In this document: one piece after another, positions 16,054-25,016 of the stretch
Position numbering within the stretch: the first letter of the stretch is position 1
How the letters are laid out: each line of letters opens with the position of its first letter
Virus record (IMG/VR): IMGVR_UViG_3300021247_000931
Span: 1-55,444 of that record
Direction: 5' to 3' (one strand)
Source of the DNA: a virus
DNA: 55,444 bases
The notes under the pieces: generated by a model
The model's database searches: none
Told to the model about the DNA's origin: nothing
The model's input: the letters and a program-made list of their open reading frames with translations, nothing else
Translations under genes and position numbers: made by a program

Positions 16054-16266
16054 TCAACTTCCCTCGTATCCGTTTGCCTTCACCCCGGCAGCATCGGGAA
16101 GATAAGCGAGTCCTTTGAAAAAGGAAGCGGGAGGGGCGATGACTAGCCAGGGGAAGTCCGGCTCAAGCAATGGAGCAACACCGGCATTATTTTCCTCAAG
16201 AATGCGCTGCTGCGCACGCTTGGCCTTGTTTGACCCAAAAGAATCGGTGGTATTTACCGCTGTCAT
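16054..16266 (-). CDS. Small tail-module protein, family unknown
   Basis: 70 residues starting MTAVNTTDSFGSNKAKRAQQ at an ATG that overlaps the upstream TGA (ATGA at 16263-16266). The track start four codons earlier is TTG. The N-terminal half is charged and helical. The C-terminal half is hydrophobic and Pro-rich (EPDFPWLVIAPPASFFKGLA). No family recognised. It is coupled to its tail-module neighbour and so is likely a small structural or assembly protein. Confidence 0.65.
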   Translation of the reverse strand: MTAVNTTDSFGSNKAKRAQQRILEENNAGVAPLLEPDFPWLVIAPPASFFKGLAYLPDAAGVKANGYEGS

Positions 16267-17354
16267 GTGGTCCAAAACATCCCGGACTGGTCAACCTGGT
16301 TGCTGATGTTGTTGATGATCTCCTGCTCGAGAGCACCGGCGGCTCCAATTGTGGCCGCAGGTGCAAAAGAATAGCGGCCCACAAACCACGCAAGGAACGG
16401 ATCGAGGGTTTGCTGCTGCAGGTTAAATGGGATGACGTTTTTCTTGTAGTAACTCAGATTAAAAAAAAGGTCGTGCCTTGTGAAGACAGTCCACGTTGCA
16501 AAACCTTCATCGCTTACATCATTCGGGCTGCTGACCTTGAGTTTGGATGTGGTTCTATCCGGAGAGAGCCAGTAGATGGTTCCAATCTGAAGAAAATCGA
16601 TGCCAAGCTGATTTCCCTTAGAATCGATGTAAGCAAAGTTTGTTTGACCAATTTTAGGGAAGATGGTTTTAGTCGGAATGATAGGACCTATGACGACCTT
16701 TGGGCGATTTCCCAGAAGGAGTGATGAGGAATCAATATCCACTCGGTAGTCCACAAGGTCACCCGTGACAAGATTCCCGGGTATGTCTGCATTGACGGTG
16801 TAGGTTGTTCTGGCCTGCTCAATCCAGACATCACATTTGTAGAGAAGGCGTGATGGTGGGGTAATATCGGAAAGGGTGGTAATCAAGGAGTTTGCATTTC
16901 CCTGAAGTGCCGCGTTTATTTGGCTTTCAGAAATTACTGGTGGAGGAGTGATCTTATAGACCTGCTTGAAGAATGCAGGAATCACATCAGGATTGGATGG
17001 AGCCCCTATCGGGGGCTCATTGATGTCTTTCCAGTCGCCTGCGTTGATTGTAACAGGATCGGCATCCATAATGCCAATCTCGACTCCGGAGAGAAGTCGG
17101 CCAGAATTGTTGTAAACAGGTCGCGAGGTCCCGCTTCCCTGTTTTTGCTTGGCCAGATACTCCGATTCAGCGCGAGGAAATCTTGGATCCATGGCGTTGA
17201 TGAATCCTGGTTCGATTGAGAGCTTCCAACACTTTGCCGAAGGGTCGAAAATGACATCCATCTCCCACGGATGTCCCGGCTTCGGTGAAGATCGAGGGGG
17301 CGAGTCGATCCACGGGAGTCTTTTCTTGGGCTTCTGGAGGTAGATTTGGATCAT
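16263..17354 (-). CDS. Tail-module structural protein, family unknown
   Basis: 363 residues. The N-terminal half contains WEMDVIFDPSAKCWKLSIEP and GINAMDPRF-like turns. The C-terminal part is helical (LQQQTLDPFLAWFVGRYSFA, ALEQEIINNISNQVDQSG). No recognised domain. 4-bp overlaps on both sides place it within a tightly translated string of tail genes downstream of the tape measure, where distal tail and baseplate proteins are normally found. Confidence 0.65.
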   Translation of the reverse strand: MIQIYLQKPKKRLPWIDSPPRSSPKPGHPWEMDVIFDPSAKCWKLSIEPGFINAMDPRFPRAESEYLAKQKQGSGTSRPVYNNSGRLLSGVEIGIMDADPVTINAGDWKDINEPPIGAPSNPDVIPAFFKQVYKITPPPVISESQINAALQGNANSLITTLSDITPPSRLLYKCDVWIEQARTTYTVNADIPGNLVTGDLVDYRVDIDSSSLLLGNRPKVVIGPIIPTKTIFPKIGQTNFAYIDSKGNQLGIDFLQIGTIYWLSPDRTTSKLKVSSPNDVSDEGFATWTVFTRHDLFFNLSYYKKNVIPFNLQQQTLDPFLAWFVGRYSFAPAATIGAAGALEQEIINNISNQVDQSGMFWTT

Positions 17355-17857
17355 GATGCCACCATAAAATGCCGAAATGCTCCGTACTGCTTGACGCTTA
17401 CATGAAGGAGATCGTGGTAGGCGAGCTGTCTAAATCCCTGCTCTTTTTTCTCCAGTGCGATGGGGTGGTAGTGGATAGCGGGATCATCCGAGTGAAAGTC
17501 ATCTACAGCCTCAATGGTAAGGTTGATGGGAGTCACATCAGCTTGCGTTCTGGCAACCATGAGCCCGCTGGCCGGATCTATCTGTAGCTTGATGCAGATA
17601 TAACAGCGGTTCATGGAGTCATATTTGGCTTTGAGGTTCAGGTAAGGCTGGGAGTCATCGTTGCCTCCGATGAGATCGCCTGACTCAGAAACAGGTTCCA
17701 GTCCATTGACATACCCGCGATCAACCTGAACAGTCATCACCCCGTTGAGATTTGATCCATCGACATAAAAAGCCCCCATGAAGAGATTGCTTTTTTGCCT
17801 TCGATAGTCGGGAATCTTGAGCGCCTTAGATTCCTTGATGAACCCTGGTAAAATCAT
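17351..17857 (-). CDS. Tail-module protein, family unknown
   Basis: 168 residues with beta-type sequence (FMGAFYVDGSNLNGVMTVQV, INLTIEAVDDFHSDDPAIHY). It has no transmembrane or signal sequence. Coupled by ATGA to both neighbours. By order after the tape measure it could be a distal tail or tail-completion component, but I see no diagnostic motif. Confidence 0.65.
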   Translation of the reverse strand: MILPGFIKESKALKIPDYRRQKSNLFMGAFYVDGSNLNGVMTVQVDRGYVNGLEPVSESGDLIGGNDDSQPYLNLKAKYDSMNRCYICIKLQIDPASGLMVARTQADVTPINLTIEAVDDFHSDDPAIHYHPIALEKKEQGFRQLAYHDLLHVSVKQYGAFRHFMVAS

Positions 17858-18636
17858 GATGATGGGGTATAGAGGATGTTATTCCATTGGCCAGACTGCC
17901 ACCCCTTGGTGATTTCTAGGTCAGCACCATGTTGAGAGGCGGAGTTTTCTGTCATGAGCCACTCAGAGTATGCCGCAGGCCCGCTGGACCCGGTTGATGA
18001 GGGCATCCATCCGATAAGTCTCGCTATCTCTCCAGGGGGTGTATCCGTGAACCCGAAGTTTCCACTAAGGCTGGGGGTCGCGTACGCGCCAATCTGCATG
18101 GTTGATGCGCGCAATGTCACCGATGGGGCGAGATATTCCTGAACCCCATACATCGGGTTAATCCCCGAAATTGTGTTTCCGTTCTTGTCGGTTCCACTTC
18201 TGGTGCTTGTTCCGGTGGGATCAATCTGCGGCCAGTCCCACTCGCCATAGAGAAGACGACCTCCGTACTTTCGCTTGATTTCAGCAAATTTCTGATGCAT
18301 CCCGATCGGCTGCCTAGTCAATGTCACAGAAGCGGAAACGACGGCCCCCTGCAAATCACCGGATCTTAAGTCAGATGGAGATGATGGGCCGCCATTGGTA
18401 GCACATTCGTAAGTGTAGTGATAGACGCCCAGATGGGCCTCTTGACGCGCTAGTTCTTTTTTAGTGCAAACCCAGTTGGATCCGCCCACGCTAGGTAGAA
18501 GAGATTGATCTGGGGCCGCATGCGATCCCGCAAATTCATCAACTTCGATGATGCATGTCCATTTGCCAGGAACGGCAAATTCGCATGAATAAAGCCTGGA
18601 AACAGGGTTGCCTATGAGTTTTGCTGGGATAGCCAT
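17854..18636 (-). CDS. Distal tail protein candidate, paralogue B
   Basis: 260 residues from ATG 18636 (MAIPAKLIGNPVSRLYSCEF). The upstream extension to 18816 lies inside the preceding gene and is rejected. The second half follows the same plan as the preceding gene: GTDKNGNTISGINPMYGVQE here against GTDINGNAVSNLNPFSNVES there, then YLAPSVTL against FLNPSMTY, and a GWQ-x-x(n)-Y ending in both. They look like an old tandem duplication. Position directly after the tape measure pair suggests distal tail or tail-tip adaptor. Confidence 0.65.
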   Translation of the reverse strand: MAIPAKLIGNPVSRLYSCEFAVPGKWTCIIEVDEFAGSHAAPDQSLLPSVGGSNWVCTKKELARQEAHLGVYHYTYECATNGGPSSPSDLRSGDLQGAVVSASVTLTRQPIGMHQKFAEIKRKYGGRLLYGEWDWPQIDPTGTSTRSGTDKNGNTISGINPMYGVQEYLAPSVTLRASTMQIGAYATPSLSGNFGFTDTPPGEIARLIGWMPSSTGSSGPAAYSEWLMTENSASQHGADLEITKGWQSGQWNNILYTPSS

Positions 18637-18640
18637 GGGT

Positions 18641-19342
18641 TTATCCGTAAATGTCTTCCTGCCACCCACCCGGAGCGGATTTAAGGTAGTGGAGCGTTGC
18701 TTGATAGACGGCACCGCGCTGTTGAATTGCAAACCCTCCGTAGAGCCACCCGCTGCCATAATTTGTTGGAAGCTGGGGGAGGTTCCCAAAAATTGCTGAT
18801 CTAGCAATTTTTCCAACAGATCGCAACTGCAGGTTTGGTAGATCCTTGAAGCTTTTGGCGATGGTATAAGTCATCGATGGATTGAGAAATGACTCCACGT
18901 TACTAAATGGATTTAGGTTGGAGACGGCATTTCCGTTAATGTCGGTTCCATTGGATCCACCTCCCTGCACATACTCCTTCCATAGTATTTTGCCTGACCT
19001 CATTCCCTTTGCATATTGAGATACCAATGAGGCAATCTTCGGATGGGCAGTGATTGGGTCAGTAGAGAGTCCACCCTCGGCGCTTTGAACCAGGTCATCT
19101 TGAACACCAATGGCTCGCTCTCCTTGAAAATAAAAATCAATACGGGCAATTCCATCCCTGAAGTTGGCAACGATACCTGTCAGGGCTCCAAAGAATCCAG
19201 GATGCGGAACCTTGGTGAGATCGGGACTGCGACCGTTTTGCATTTTCTGCAAGCGTGTCACCACGACCTGTCGGTAAAATGAATTGGAGACATCCTGACT
19301 CACAAACTCAACCAAGTCGTCGTTTCCGCTAAAGGAATTCAT
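18641..19342 (-). CDS. Distal tail protein candidate, paralogue A
   Basis: 233 residues starting MNSFSGNDDLVEFVSQDVSN. It is the first gene after the tape measure (TAATATG junction), a place usually taken by the distal tail protein. The C-terminal half (GTDINGNAVSNLNPFSNVES, LHYLKSAPGGWQEDIYG) is mirrored in the following gene. The mid part (GFFGALTGIVANFRDGIARI) is unique. No named domain seen. Confidence 0.65.
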   Translation of the reverse strand: MNSFSGNDDLVEFVSQDVSNSFYRQVVVTRLQKMQNGRSPDLTKVPHPGFFGALTGIVANFRDGIARIDFYFQGERAIGVQDDLVQSAEGGLSTDPITAHPKIASLVSQYAKGMRSGKILWKEYVQGGGSNGTDINGNAVSNLNPFSNVESFLNPSMTYTIAKSFKDLPNLQLRSVGKIARSAIFGNLPQLPTNYGSGWLYGGFAIQQRGAVYQATLHYLKSAPGGWQEDIYG

Positions 19343-19343
19343 A

Positions 19344-22300
19344 TTACTTGTTGTTGTTAAGAATAGTGCGCGCGTAACTCATGCTTTGAGCCGAGTCGCT
19401 CGCCAAGGACGCCAAAAGGTTGACCATCTGCTGGTTCAACTGCTCCAACTTCGCCTGTTTGTCCTGAGTAGCTCCTCCGACCATTCCGGCCCATCCAGAG
19501 GAACCGCCAATTCGGGCCATGGAGGAGACTTCTGGCCTTCCCTCTTTTTCGATATTTGAGAGAATACGAGAACGCTGCACCTCGATGTCGGCGACGCGCT
19601 CGGCGTTTTCGGCGCTCATCCCGTCCGGCCCTGAGGTTAGTTGCTTAACTCTATCAGCTTTTGACATCTGATCCTCGAGCTTGTCGGCTAGGACTTTCGC
19701 GCTTTGGGATGCCTCTGAATTTGGTGCGTACTGCTCTTGGATGCGCGCCCCCTGGATCTGCATCTCCACTTGAGATCTATTGTTGCGCTCGGCCCTTCCG
19801 AAAAGCGCATCGGCTCGCTGGGCGTTGAGTTGCTGAAGTTCCGCCTTTATGTCAGTGGTTTTTGTATCCTTGGTGACGCCGACCTTGGCGGCTTCTTCAT
19901 TGGCTTTGCGGACAGCCTCGGCTGTAGCCTCGGAAGGATTTGCTATATTGGCTGCCTCGGCAGCGTCACGAGCTTCAGCGGCCTTGAGCGCCTCTTCTTT
20001 TTTGGCGATTTCCTTATCCTGAGCCTCACCTTTAAGTTCGCCCTCCCCTTTAACTCCATACCCGTCCCCCATAAGTTGCTGGGCCTGACTCCCCCTCAGT
20101 TCCACCATCTGCCTTTCAAGGGCGAGTCGCCGCTGGGTTGCCTCATACTCTGCCTTGGCTGCATTTTCAGCAATCTTGGCTGCGTTGAGTTTAACCTGAA
20201 GGATCTGCTGCTCGGCATTGAGTTTCTGTTGAATCTCAGCCACGGATTGCCCTTCTGTGCCCGCCTTGGCAGCATTGATTTTAGCCTGCTCTAGCTCTTT
20301 TTTCTTTGTCTCTTCGTCTGCCCCACCCTTGCTGGCCTGATATTCCTTGGATTTTTGGTCGTACTCCTGAGCTGCCGTAAGAGCGGTTTTAAGCTGATCA
20401 ACCCGTTGCTTGCTTTCGGCCCCAGCTTTGAATGCCAAGTTGGCCTCATTATCCGAAAGAGTGGAAACTTGAGCCTCCAATGATGCCCTTTGTCCCTCGC
20501 GCTGAAGTGCTGAGTCTTTTTCCGCACTCTCCACCTTTGCATTGGTCTTGCTAATTTCTGACTGCTGGCGCTGATCTGTGATCTTTTGATCGATCTGCTC
20601 TGCGGTCATGTCGCCTGCGCCGGCTCTGACCGCATTAACCTCGGCTTTCTGTAATGCCTTCTTCCTATCTTCTTCATCAGCCGTTCCGATGCTTTGCTGA
20701 TATGCAATGGCGGCGGTCTCTCTTTCAACTGCGGCAGCTTTTGCTTGTTCCAGTTGTCTGACTTGCTGATCGGACGATGCGCCAGCCTTAAGTTCATTGT
20801 TAGTGTTATTGTTGGATAGATAAGCTAGCTGGCCTTCAAGGCTAGTTCGCTCTCTCTGTTTCTGAAGGGTATTTTCCCGCGCAGCCTTGGCCACCTCCAT
20901 CCTCTGATTTTGATCCATTTGGCCCTGCATCTGCCTGCGCAACTCGACCGGATCCATGCGCTTGATGGCATCATCTCTTTGCCGCGCCAAAGACTGCGTG
21001 GTTTCCGCGGAGATCTGCGACTCATCGCCACCATATCGCTGGGCGATTGTTTGGTTGATGGCCGCAAGTTTTGCCCGTGCGTCTTTTTGGATTTGCACCC
21101 CTTCGCTCATGCGACGTGCGTTGGCCTCCTCTTGAGTTTCCCTGACCTCCACACCATCCGACCGCTTGATGACCTTTCGTTCCGCATTACCCGTGAAATT
21201 CAGCGCCTGAGAAGCAATAAATTCCTGATTAGCTTTTTGCTCCCTTAAGGCAGTTCGGAGCTCCACTTCTTTGTCCAGGCTTCCCGCCTCAGTGGTCGTT
21301 TTTGATTCGGAAAGCTCGCCAAGAGATTGAGTGAAGTCGGAAACAGTCTTAGCGGCATCGACTTTTTTGGTTAGAGAATTTGTTTGTCTTCGCTCAGATT
21401 CGATTTTGGGAGCTTCCACAATCGCCTTGTTGTAGTCCCCTTGGATTCGCTCAAGTTCCTTCTTCCCGATTTCGAGACCCATCTCAGGTGATAATGCTGA
21501 CTGGAGATCTTGTATGCCTTGATTCCGGATATTGCGCTCAAGGACAGCGGACTCGCGAAGCCTTTGGTCCTCTGCATTATCTACGCCAGTACCCTTCGCC
21601 ATGAGGCGCTGTTTTTGAGCAATCAAGGCGCGCTCCTGAGCGGCAATTCTCTGAGATTTTCCTTCCTCCGCTTCTACACGCGCTTGGTCTTGCCACCTGT
21701 CGGTAATGGCAAGATTCCAATCAGCGTTTACAATCCACCCATTTTTACGCCTCTGTTGCGTTTCCCTTGCTTCGGCAAGCGCCTTCTGATTCGTTTCCTT
21801 TTCTTGATTAAGATCAGCGATCTGTGCGTCGATCTCGTCAGCTTTTTTCTGTTGCTCCTCGGGGTTTCTTACAAGAGCTATGTCTTTTTGGTTCTGATTA
21901 AACTGCGTTTGCTTTGTTGATATGTCTTTTTCGGCCTCTTCTCGGAATTTGTTGATGTTCTTGTAGGCATTGTATGCATCGATCCCCGCTTTCACCAGAG
22001 CCGCCCCAAGCAGTGTCAATCCGGCAGTGGTAGTCATCAGGATGCTTGCACCAACTCTCAAGCCAGCCCACAGAACTCCCATTCCTGCTCGAAGGGCAGC
22101 CGAACTGCTTAAAACCGTCCCCATGACCGATGCAATCGGTCGCAGTGCAGTTATCAGGAATGAAGCACCCTGGACGATAGCCGAAAAGATCCCACCAGCC
22201 GCAACAAGCACCAACGCTTTAAGGGCAACAGTGAGTCCTTTGACAACGGAAATAGCCGCATCTGATGAGAAAATGGCTTCCTTGAGTTCATTCCAGGCAC

Positions 22301-23093
22301 TGCTCATGGGAGCAATGGAATCAGCCAAACCGCTCTGAAGAATGTCTTTAAGCTTCTGGAAGGCGATAGCCGCACGCAGGCCAGCTTTTTCCCCCTCCAA
22401 AAACTTATTCCCAATTTCAATATTGCTTGCCTGCTCAAGATTCCTGAGTTGAGCCTCCAAACCAGCCACAGAGTCCCGCATGGCCTCGCTCGCACCCTTG
22501 GTGGAATCCATGGCCATCTGCATTGTACGCAAAACAGCAGCCGAAGAGGCACCTGCGGCGGCCATATCCCTGATTTTTGCCGCTGCATTCTGTGTGATGC
22601 CACCGAGATTGGCCATATCCTGGGCGGCGCCACTAACGTCTCCGCCCTGTTGGATCGCCTGATAAAACTGCGCATAGGCGGCAGCCACGGCATTTACCGG
22701 GGCACCAGATGCGGCAAAAACATCACTGATCTGCCTTATATTGCGCTCGGTATCAGCCGCCGCTCCCCCAAGAACCCTTAGTGTCTTTGAGGCATTTCCA
22801 AGCGACTCAAAGGAGACCGCGCCGGAGGCCGCCATTTTGGCCAGAGAGGCCACCTTCTCCTCAGCTTGGGAAGCACTCTGGCCAAGGGCAATGAATTGAC
22901 TTTTAAGAGTTTCAGCACCCGCGCTTGCCTTCAGTGCCTCCTGAATCTTTCGGGCGGACAAATAGACGCCTATCAGAGCAGTTGTGAATCCAGCGACTTT
23001 GCCCAGAAGGAGGTCGAAGGAAATACCCGCGATGATGTCTTTTGCCTGCTGAAGAACCCCCACTGGGGATCCGCTTGTTCTCGGAGGTGCCAT
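19344..23093 (-). CDS. Tape measure protein
   Basis: 1249 residues from ATG 23093 (MAPPRTSGSPVGVLQQAKDI). The 1266-residue version starts at a TTG upstream. It sets tail length and is ejected on infection. The N-terminal third shows the usual tape-measure helices (SAGAETLKSQFIALGQSASQ, AAAGASSAAVLRTMQMAMDS). A hydrophobic region follows (TVALKALVLVAAGGIFSAIV, GLTLLGAALVKAGIDAYNAY). The last ~800 residues are charged coiled coil rich in A, E, K and Q. Two clear and one weaker ~122-residue repeats lie near 20120-20870. By the usual rule of about 0.15 nm per residue, a long tail is expected. Confidence 0.92.
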   Translation of the reverse strand: MAPPRTSGSPVGVLQQAKDIIAGISFDLLLGKVAGFTTALIGVYLSARKIQEALKASAGAETLKSQFIALGQSASQAEEKVASLAKMAASGAVSFESLGNASKTLRVLGGAAADTERNIRQISDVFAASGAPVNAVAAAYAQFYQAIQQGGDVSGAAQDMANLGGITQNAAAKIRDMAAAGASSAAVLRTMQMAMDSTKGASEAMRDSVAGLEAQLRNLEQASNIEIGNKFLEGEKAGLRAAIAFQKLKDILQSGLADSIAPMSSAWNELKEAIFSSDAAISVVKGLTVALKALVLVAAGGIFSAIVQGASFLITALRPIASVMGTVLSSSAALRAGMGVLWAGLRVGASILMTTTAGLTLLGAALVKAGIDAYNAYKNINKFREEAEKDISTKQTQFNQNQKDIALVRNPEEQQKKADEIDAQIADLNQEKETNQKALAEARETQQRRKNGWIVNADWNLAITDRWQDQARVEAEEGKSQRIAAQERALIAQKQRLMAKGTGVDNAEDQRLRESAVLERNIRNQGIQDLQSALSPEMGLEIGKKELERIQGDYNKAIVEAPKIESERRQTNSLTKKVDAAKTVSDFTQSLGELSESKTTTEAGSLDKEVELRTALREQKANQEFIASQALNFTGNAERKVIKRSDGVEVRETQEEANARRMSEGVQIQKDARAKLAAINQTIAQRYGGDESQISAETTQSLARQRDDAIKRMDPVELRRQMQGQMDQNQRMEVAKAARENTLQKQRERTSLEGQLAYLSNNNTNNELKAGASSDQQVRQLEQAKAAAVERETAAIAYQQSIGTADEEDRKKALQKAEVNAVRAGAGDMTAEQIDQKITDQRQQSEISKTNAKVESAEKDSALQREGQRASLEAQVSTLSDNEANLAFKAGAESKQRVDQLKTALTAAQEYDQKSKEYQASKGGADEETKKKELEQAKINAAKAGTEGQSVAEIQQKLNAEQQILQVKLNAAKIAENAAKAEYEATQRRLALERQMVELRGSQAQQLMGDGYGVKGEGELKGEAQDKEIAKKEEALKAAEARDAAEAANIANPSEATAEAVRKANEEAAKVGVTKDTKTTDIKAELQQLNAQRADALFGRAERNNRSQVEMQIQGARIQEQYAPNSEASQSAKVLADKLEDQMSKADRVKQLTSGPDGMSAENAERVADIEVQRSRILSNIEKEGRPEVSSMARIGGSSGWAGMVGGATQDKQAKLEQLNQQMVNLLASLASDSAQSMSYARTILNNNK

Positions 23094-23110
23094 AACCCCT
23101 AAAGCAGCGG

Positions 23111-23905
23111 TCAACTTTTTTGACGCTCGCAAACTTCCTGCCAATATTTGACGGGAGCAAGGGCGTTGACCACCTCTTGTGGGAGCTCAGGATGCTCCTT
23201 GGCAAGCTCCTTTGCTTTTATCGCAATTTTCTCTCTTCTCTGAATAAGGTTTTTTTGGAAAAACTCCTCATCCATAGGGGTCCAGATGTTGATTTCTGCT
23301 CCCTCGCGTTTTGCCAGGGCCACACTCATCCATCCGAGTTCGCCGATCGGCATGTCCCATGCCTCTTTGGGTGATCTGCCGGTGAGGTGGACATAGGCAG
23401 AAACCGAATGAAGCGTATCGTCTATTTGTTTTTCCTCCGCATCTTGCAAGCTTGCCTCGTAATGCGTTCTTGAGGCGAGACGGGCATGGTCGGGATCCTT
23501 GGTGACCGCATAGAGTTCCTCGTACGCCTCGGCTAGTTTTTTCCGCGAAGAGGATTTTCCTCCCCACAGCTTTGGTGGGCTCGCGTAGTCGTCCAGATAG
23601 TCGTAAAACCTTTTTACCTCCTTCTTCCAAGGCGTCAGCAGGTAACGAATTTTCCATATTACGGCACGCACTCCGCGCAAAGTTGTTACATTAGCGGCGT
23701 TTGGATAATCCGTAGAGCAAATCTTGGCAGCGGCATAGACATCCCACTTCGATGGACTACCCAGCAGCATCTTTGAGTCGATCCACTCAAGCTGAAGCCG
23801 GTGCCAGGTACTAAATGGCTTGAGCTTGATTCCAAAAACACGATGAGGCTTGTGGAGGAACGCCTCCGCAAACCTCTCGTCGAAGATGTAGTGGTGAGAT
23901 CCCAA
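23111..23905 (-). CDS. Tail assembly chaperone candidate
   Basis: 264 residues immediately upstream of the tape measure, the normal site of tail chaperones. The N terminus (FGIKLKPFSTWHRLQLEWID) resembles the opening helix of such proteins. The start appears to be TTG 23905, directly after the preceding TAA (TAATTG), because no ATG occurs until residue 46, well into the conserved-looking N terminus. Helical and charged throughout (PWKKEVKRFYDYLDDYASPP, EEFFQKNLIQRREKIAIKAK). I found no convincing slippery heptamer leading to a frameshift partner. Confidence 0.6.
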   Translation of the reverse strand: MGSHHYIFDERFAEAFLHKPHRVFGIKLKPFSTWHRLQLEWIDSKMLLGSPSKWDVYAAAKICSTDYPNAANVTTLRGVRAVIWKIRYLLTPWKKEVKRFYDYLDDYASPPKLWGGKSSSRKKLAEAYEELYAVTKDPDHARLASRTHYEASLQDAEEKQIDDTLHSVSAYVHLTGRSPKEAWDMPIGELGWMSVALAKREGAEINIWTPMDEEFFQKNLIQRREKIAIKAKELAKEHPELPQEVVNALAPVKYWQEVCERQKS

Positions 23906-24229
23906 TTAGAGGCCCTTGCCCGAGACCGAGACCTTCACAAAGTCTTGATTTGAGGCTTCGACCTTGGAGCTCATGATCTTCTGGGTTCCGCCGACGCCGG
24001 TGATCCCGCCACCAAGAGCAGGAGCCGAGATCGCATTGGAGTATCCAGAGACCTCGGAAGTGTAGGTTCCTTTGGACATGAAAATAGCGCCCAACTCTCC
24101 GTCGCTCTTCTTGGCGCGGGAGATATTGCCGTATTCTTCTCCGGAAGAAACGCTGGTGATCTGGGAAATTCCTGGCACAGAAACGCCAGAAACGCCGATT
24201 TCGGCACCATTGAATGTTTGGAGAGCCAT
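23906..24229 (-). CDS. Small tail tube candidate, paralogue A
   Basis: 107 residues, Gly/Ser-rich beta protein (GAEIGVSGVSVPGISQITSV, SNAISAPALGGGITGVGG) ending SSKVEASNQDFVKVSVSGKG. The ending aligns loosely with that of the next gene upstream (STVLRSNEDVSKVQSEALGA), so the two seem to be diverged copies. Position between terminator-like and chaperone genes is where the major tail (tube) protein is expected. It is short for a siphovirus tube protein, so a pair of small proteins may share that role (inference). Confidence 0.55.
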   Translation of the reverse strand: MALQTFNGAEIGVSGVSVPGISQITSVSSGEEYGNISRAKKSDGELGAIFMSKGTYTSEVSGYSNAISAPALGGGITGVGGTQKIMSSKVEASNQDFVKVSVSGKGL

Positions 24230-24247
24230 AGTATTAATTAGGGTTGA

Positions 24248-24580
24248 TTAGTTGGATGATGCCAGACCTGGGGCTCCCAGAGCCTCGCTCTGGACCTTGC
24301 TCACATCCTCGTTGCTGCGAAGGACTGTGGACTTGGTGACGTATCCCGTGGTTCCAGCAAATTCGATTGACTCGCCAAGAGGATCCACTTCGGATCCATA
24401 TTTCGTTACGGAGACTTTGTGCTCCTCTCCTCCGTAGGCGATGTCGGTGAGTTGGCCGGTGCCATCCACGATGTCGAGATTGACCGTGTAGGATTTTTCT
24501 ACGGATCCAGAAACGATGTCGACATTTCCTGTTCCAAAAACGAAATCAGGTCCGCCGATTTTTTTAGAAGCAATAGCCAT
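24248..24580 (-). CDS. Small tail tube candidate, paralogue B
   Basis: 110 residues: GGPDFVFGTGNVDIVSGSVE, then SYTVNLDIVDGTGQLTDIAY and EEHKVSVTKYGSEVDPLGES, a beta-strand-rich pattern. Its C terminus (STVLRSNEDVSKVQSEALGA) parallels that of the downstream gene. No SD sequence before the ATG (leader ACCCCTAAAAAATATGGC). Possible tail tube or collar protein. Confidence 0.55.
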   Translation of the reverse strand: MAIASKKIGGPDFVFGTGNVDIVSGSVEKSYTVNLDIVDGTGQLTDIAYGGEEHKVSVTKYGSEVDPLGESIEFAGTTGYVTKSTVLRSNEDVSKVQSEALGAPGLASSN

Positions 24581-24616
24581 ATTTTTTAGGGGTTTGGTTA
24601 TCCTTATGAGTCGGTG

Positions 24617-25015
24617 TCAACTGGCGGCCGCTCCAACCTTGAAGGTCAATATCTCGGCGCGCTGCATATCCTTGACCTGACTGGAGAGATTGGCGGGAGA
24701 ATGACCAAAGATCTCAAGGCCGTTTGCGTCGTAGGATTTAAGAGGGGACTCATCTGCCGTAAGCCACAAATAGACAGCCCCCAGACGGTCCTGCAGTGTT
24801 TCTACCGACGCAGAAAACACCGGCCCAACAATTCGGACTTCTAGTTCGATAAGATGTGCCGTAGACCGATGCTCTCCACCCGTCGCAACGACAGAAACAT
24901 ACTGATCGGGACGAGCGACGTCACTTTGCCCCGGAAGCACAGGGACGCCGGCCACTCCAGAGGCATCAAGGGCCGCTGCGATCTCGGACTCAAGAAGTGA
25001 GAGAAGTCCTTTCAT
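24617..25015 (-). CDS. Tail terminator-like protein
   Basis: 132 residues: an N-terminal helix (GLLSLLESEIAAALDASGVA), a strand pair (YVSVVATGGEHRSTAHLIEL, EVRIVGPVFSASVETLQDR), a helix (LGAVYLWLTAD) and a last strand (RAEILTFKVGAA). This order matches small alpha-beta tail terminators and completion proteins that cap the tube. It lies just after the head-tail joiner, the expected location. Confidence 0.6.
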   Translation of the reverse strand: MKGLLSLLESEIAAALDASGVAGVPVLPGQSDVARPDQYVSVVATGGEHRSTAHLIELEVRIVGPVFSASVETLQDRLGAVYLWLTADESPLKSYDANGLEIFGHSPANLSSQVKDMQRAEILTFKVGAAAS

Positions 25016-25016
25016 G

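Noticed and set aside
20120-20870. CRISPR-like or DNA-level tandem array in the tape measure gene
   Set aside because: The repetition is at protein level with diverged DNA and no regular spacers. No CRISPR array or cas gene was seen anywhere in the window.
23268-23657. Possible frameshift partner of the tail chaperone
   Set aside because: An open frame exists in another phase, but I see no slippery heptamer at a sensible position, and its translation lacks the features of a chaperone extension. Frameshifting cannot be excluded.
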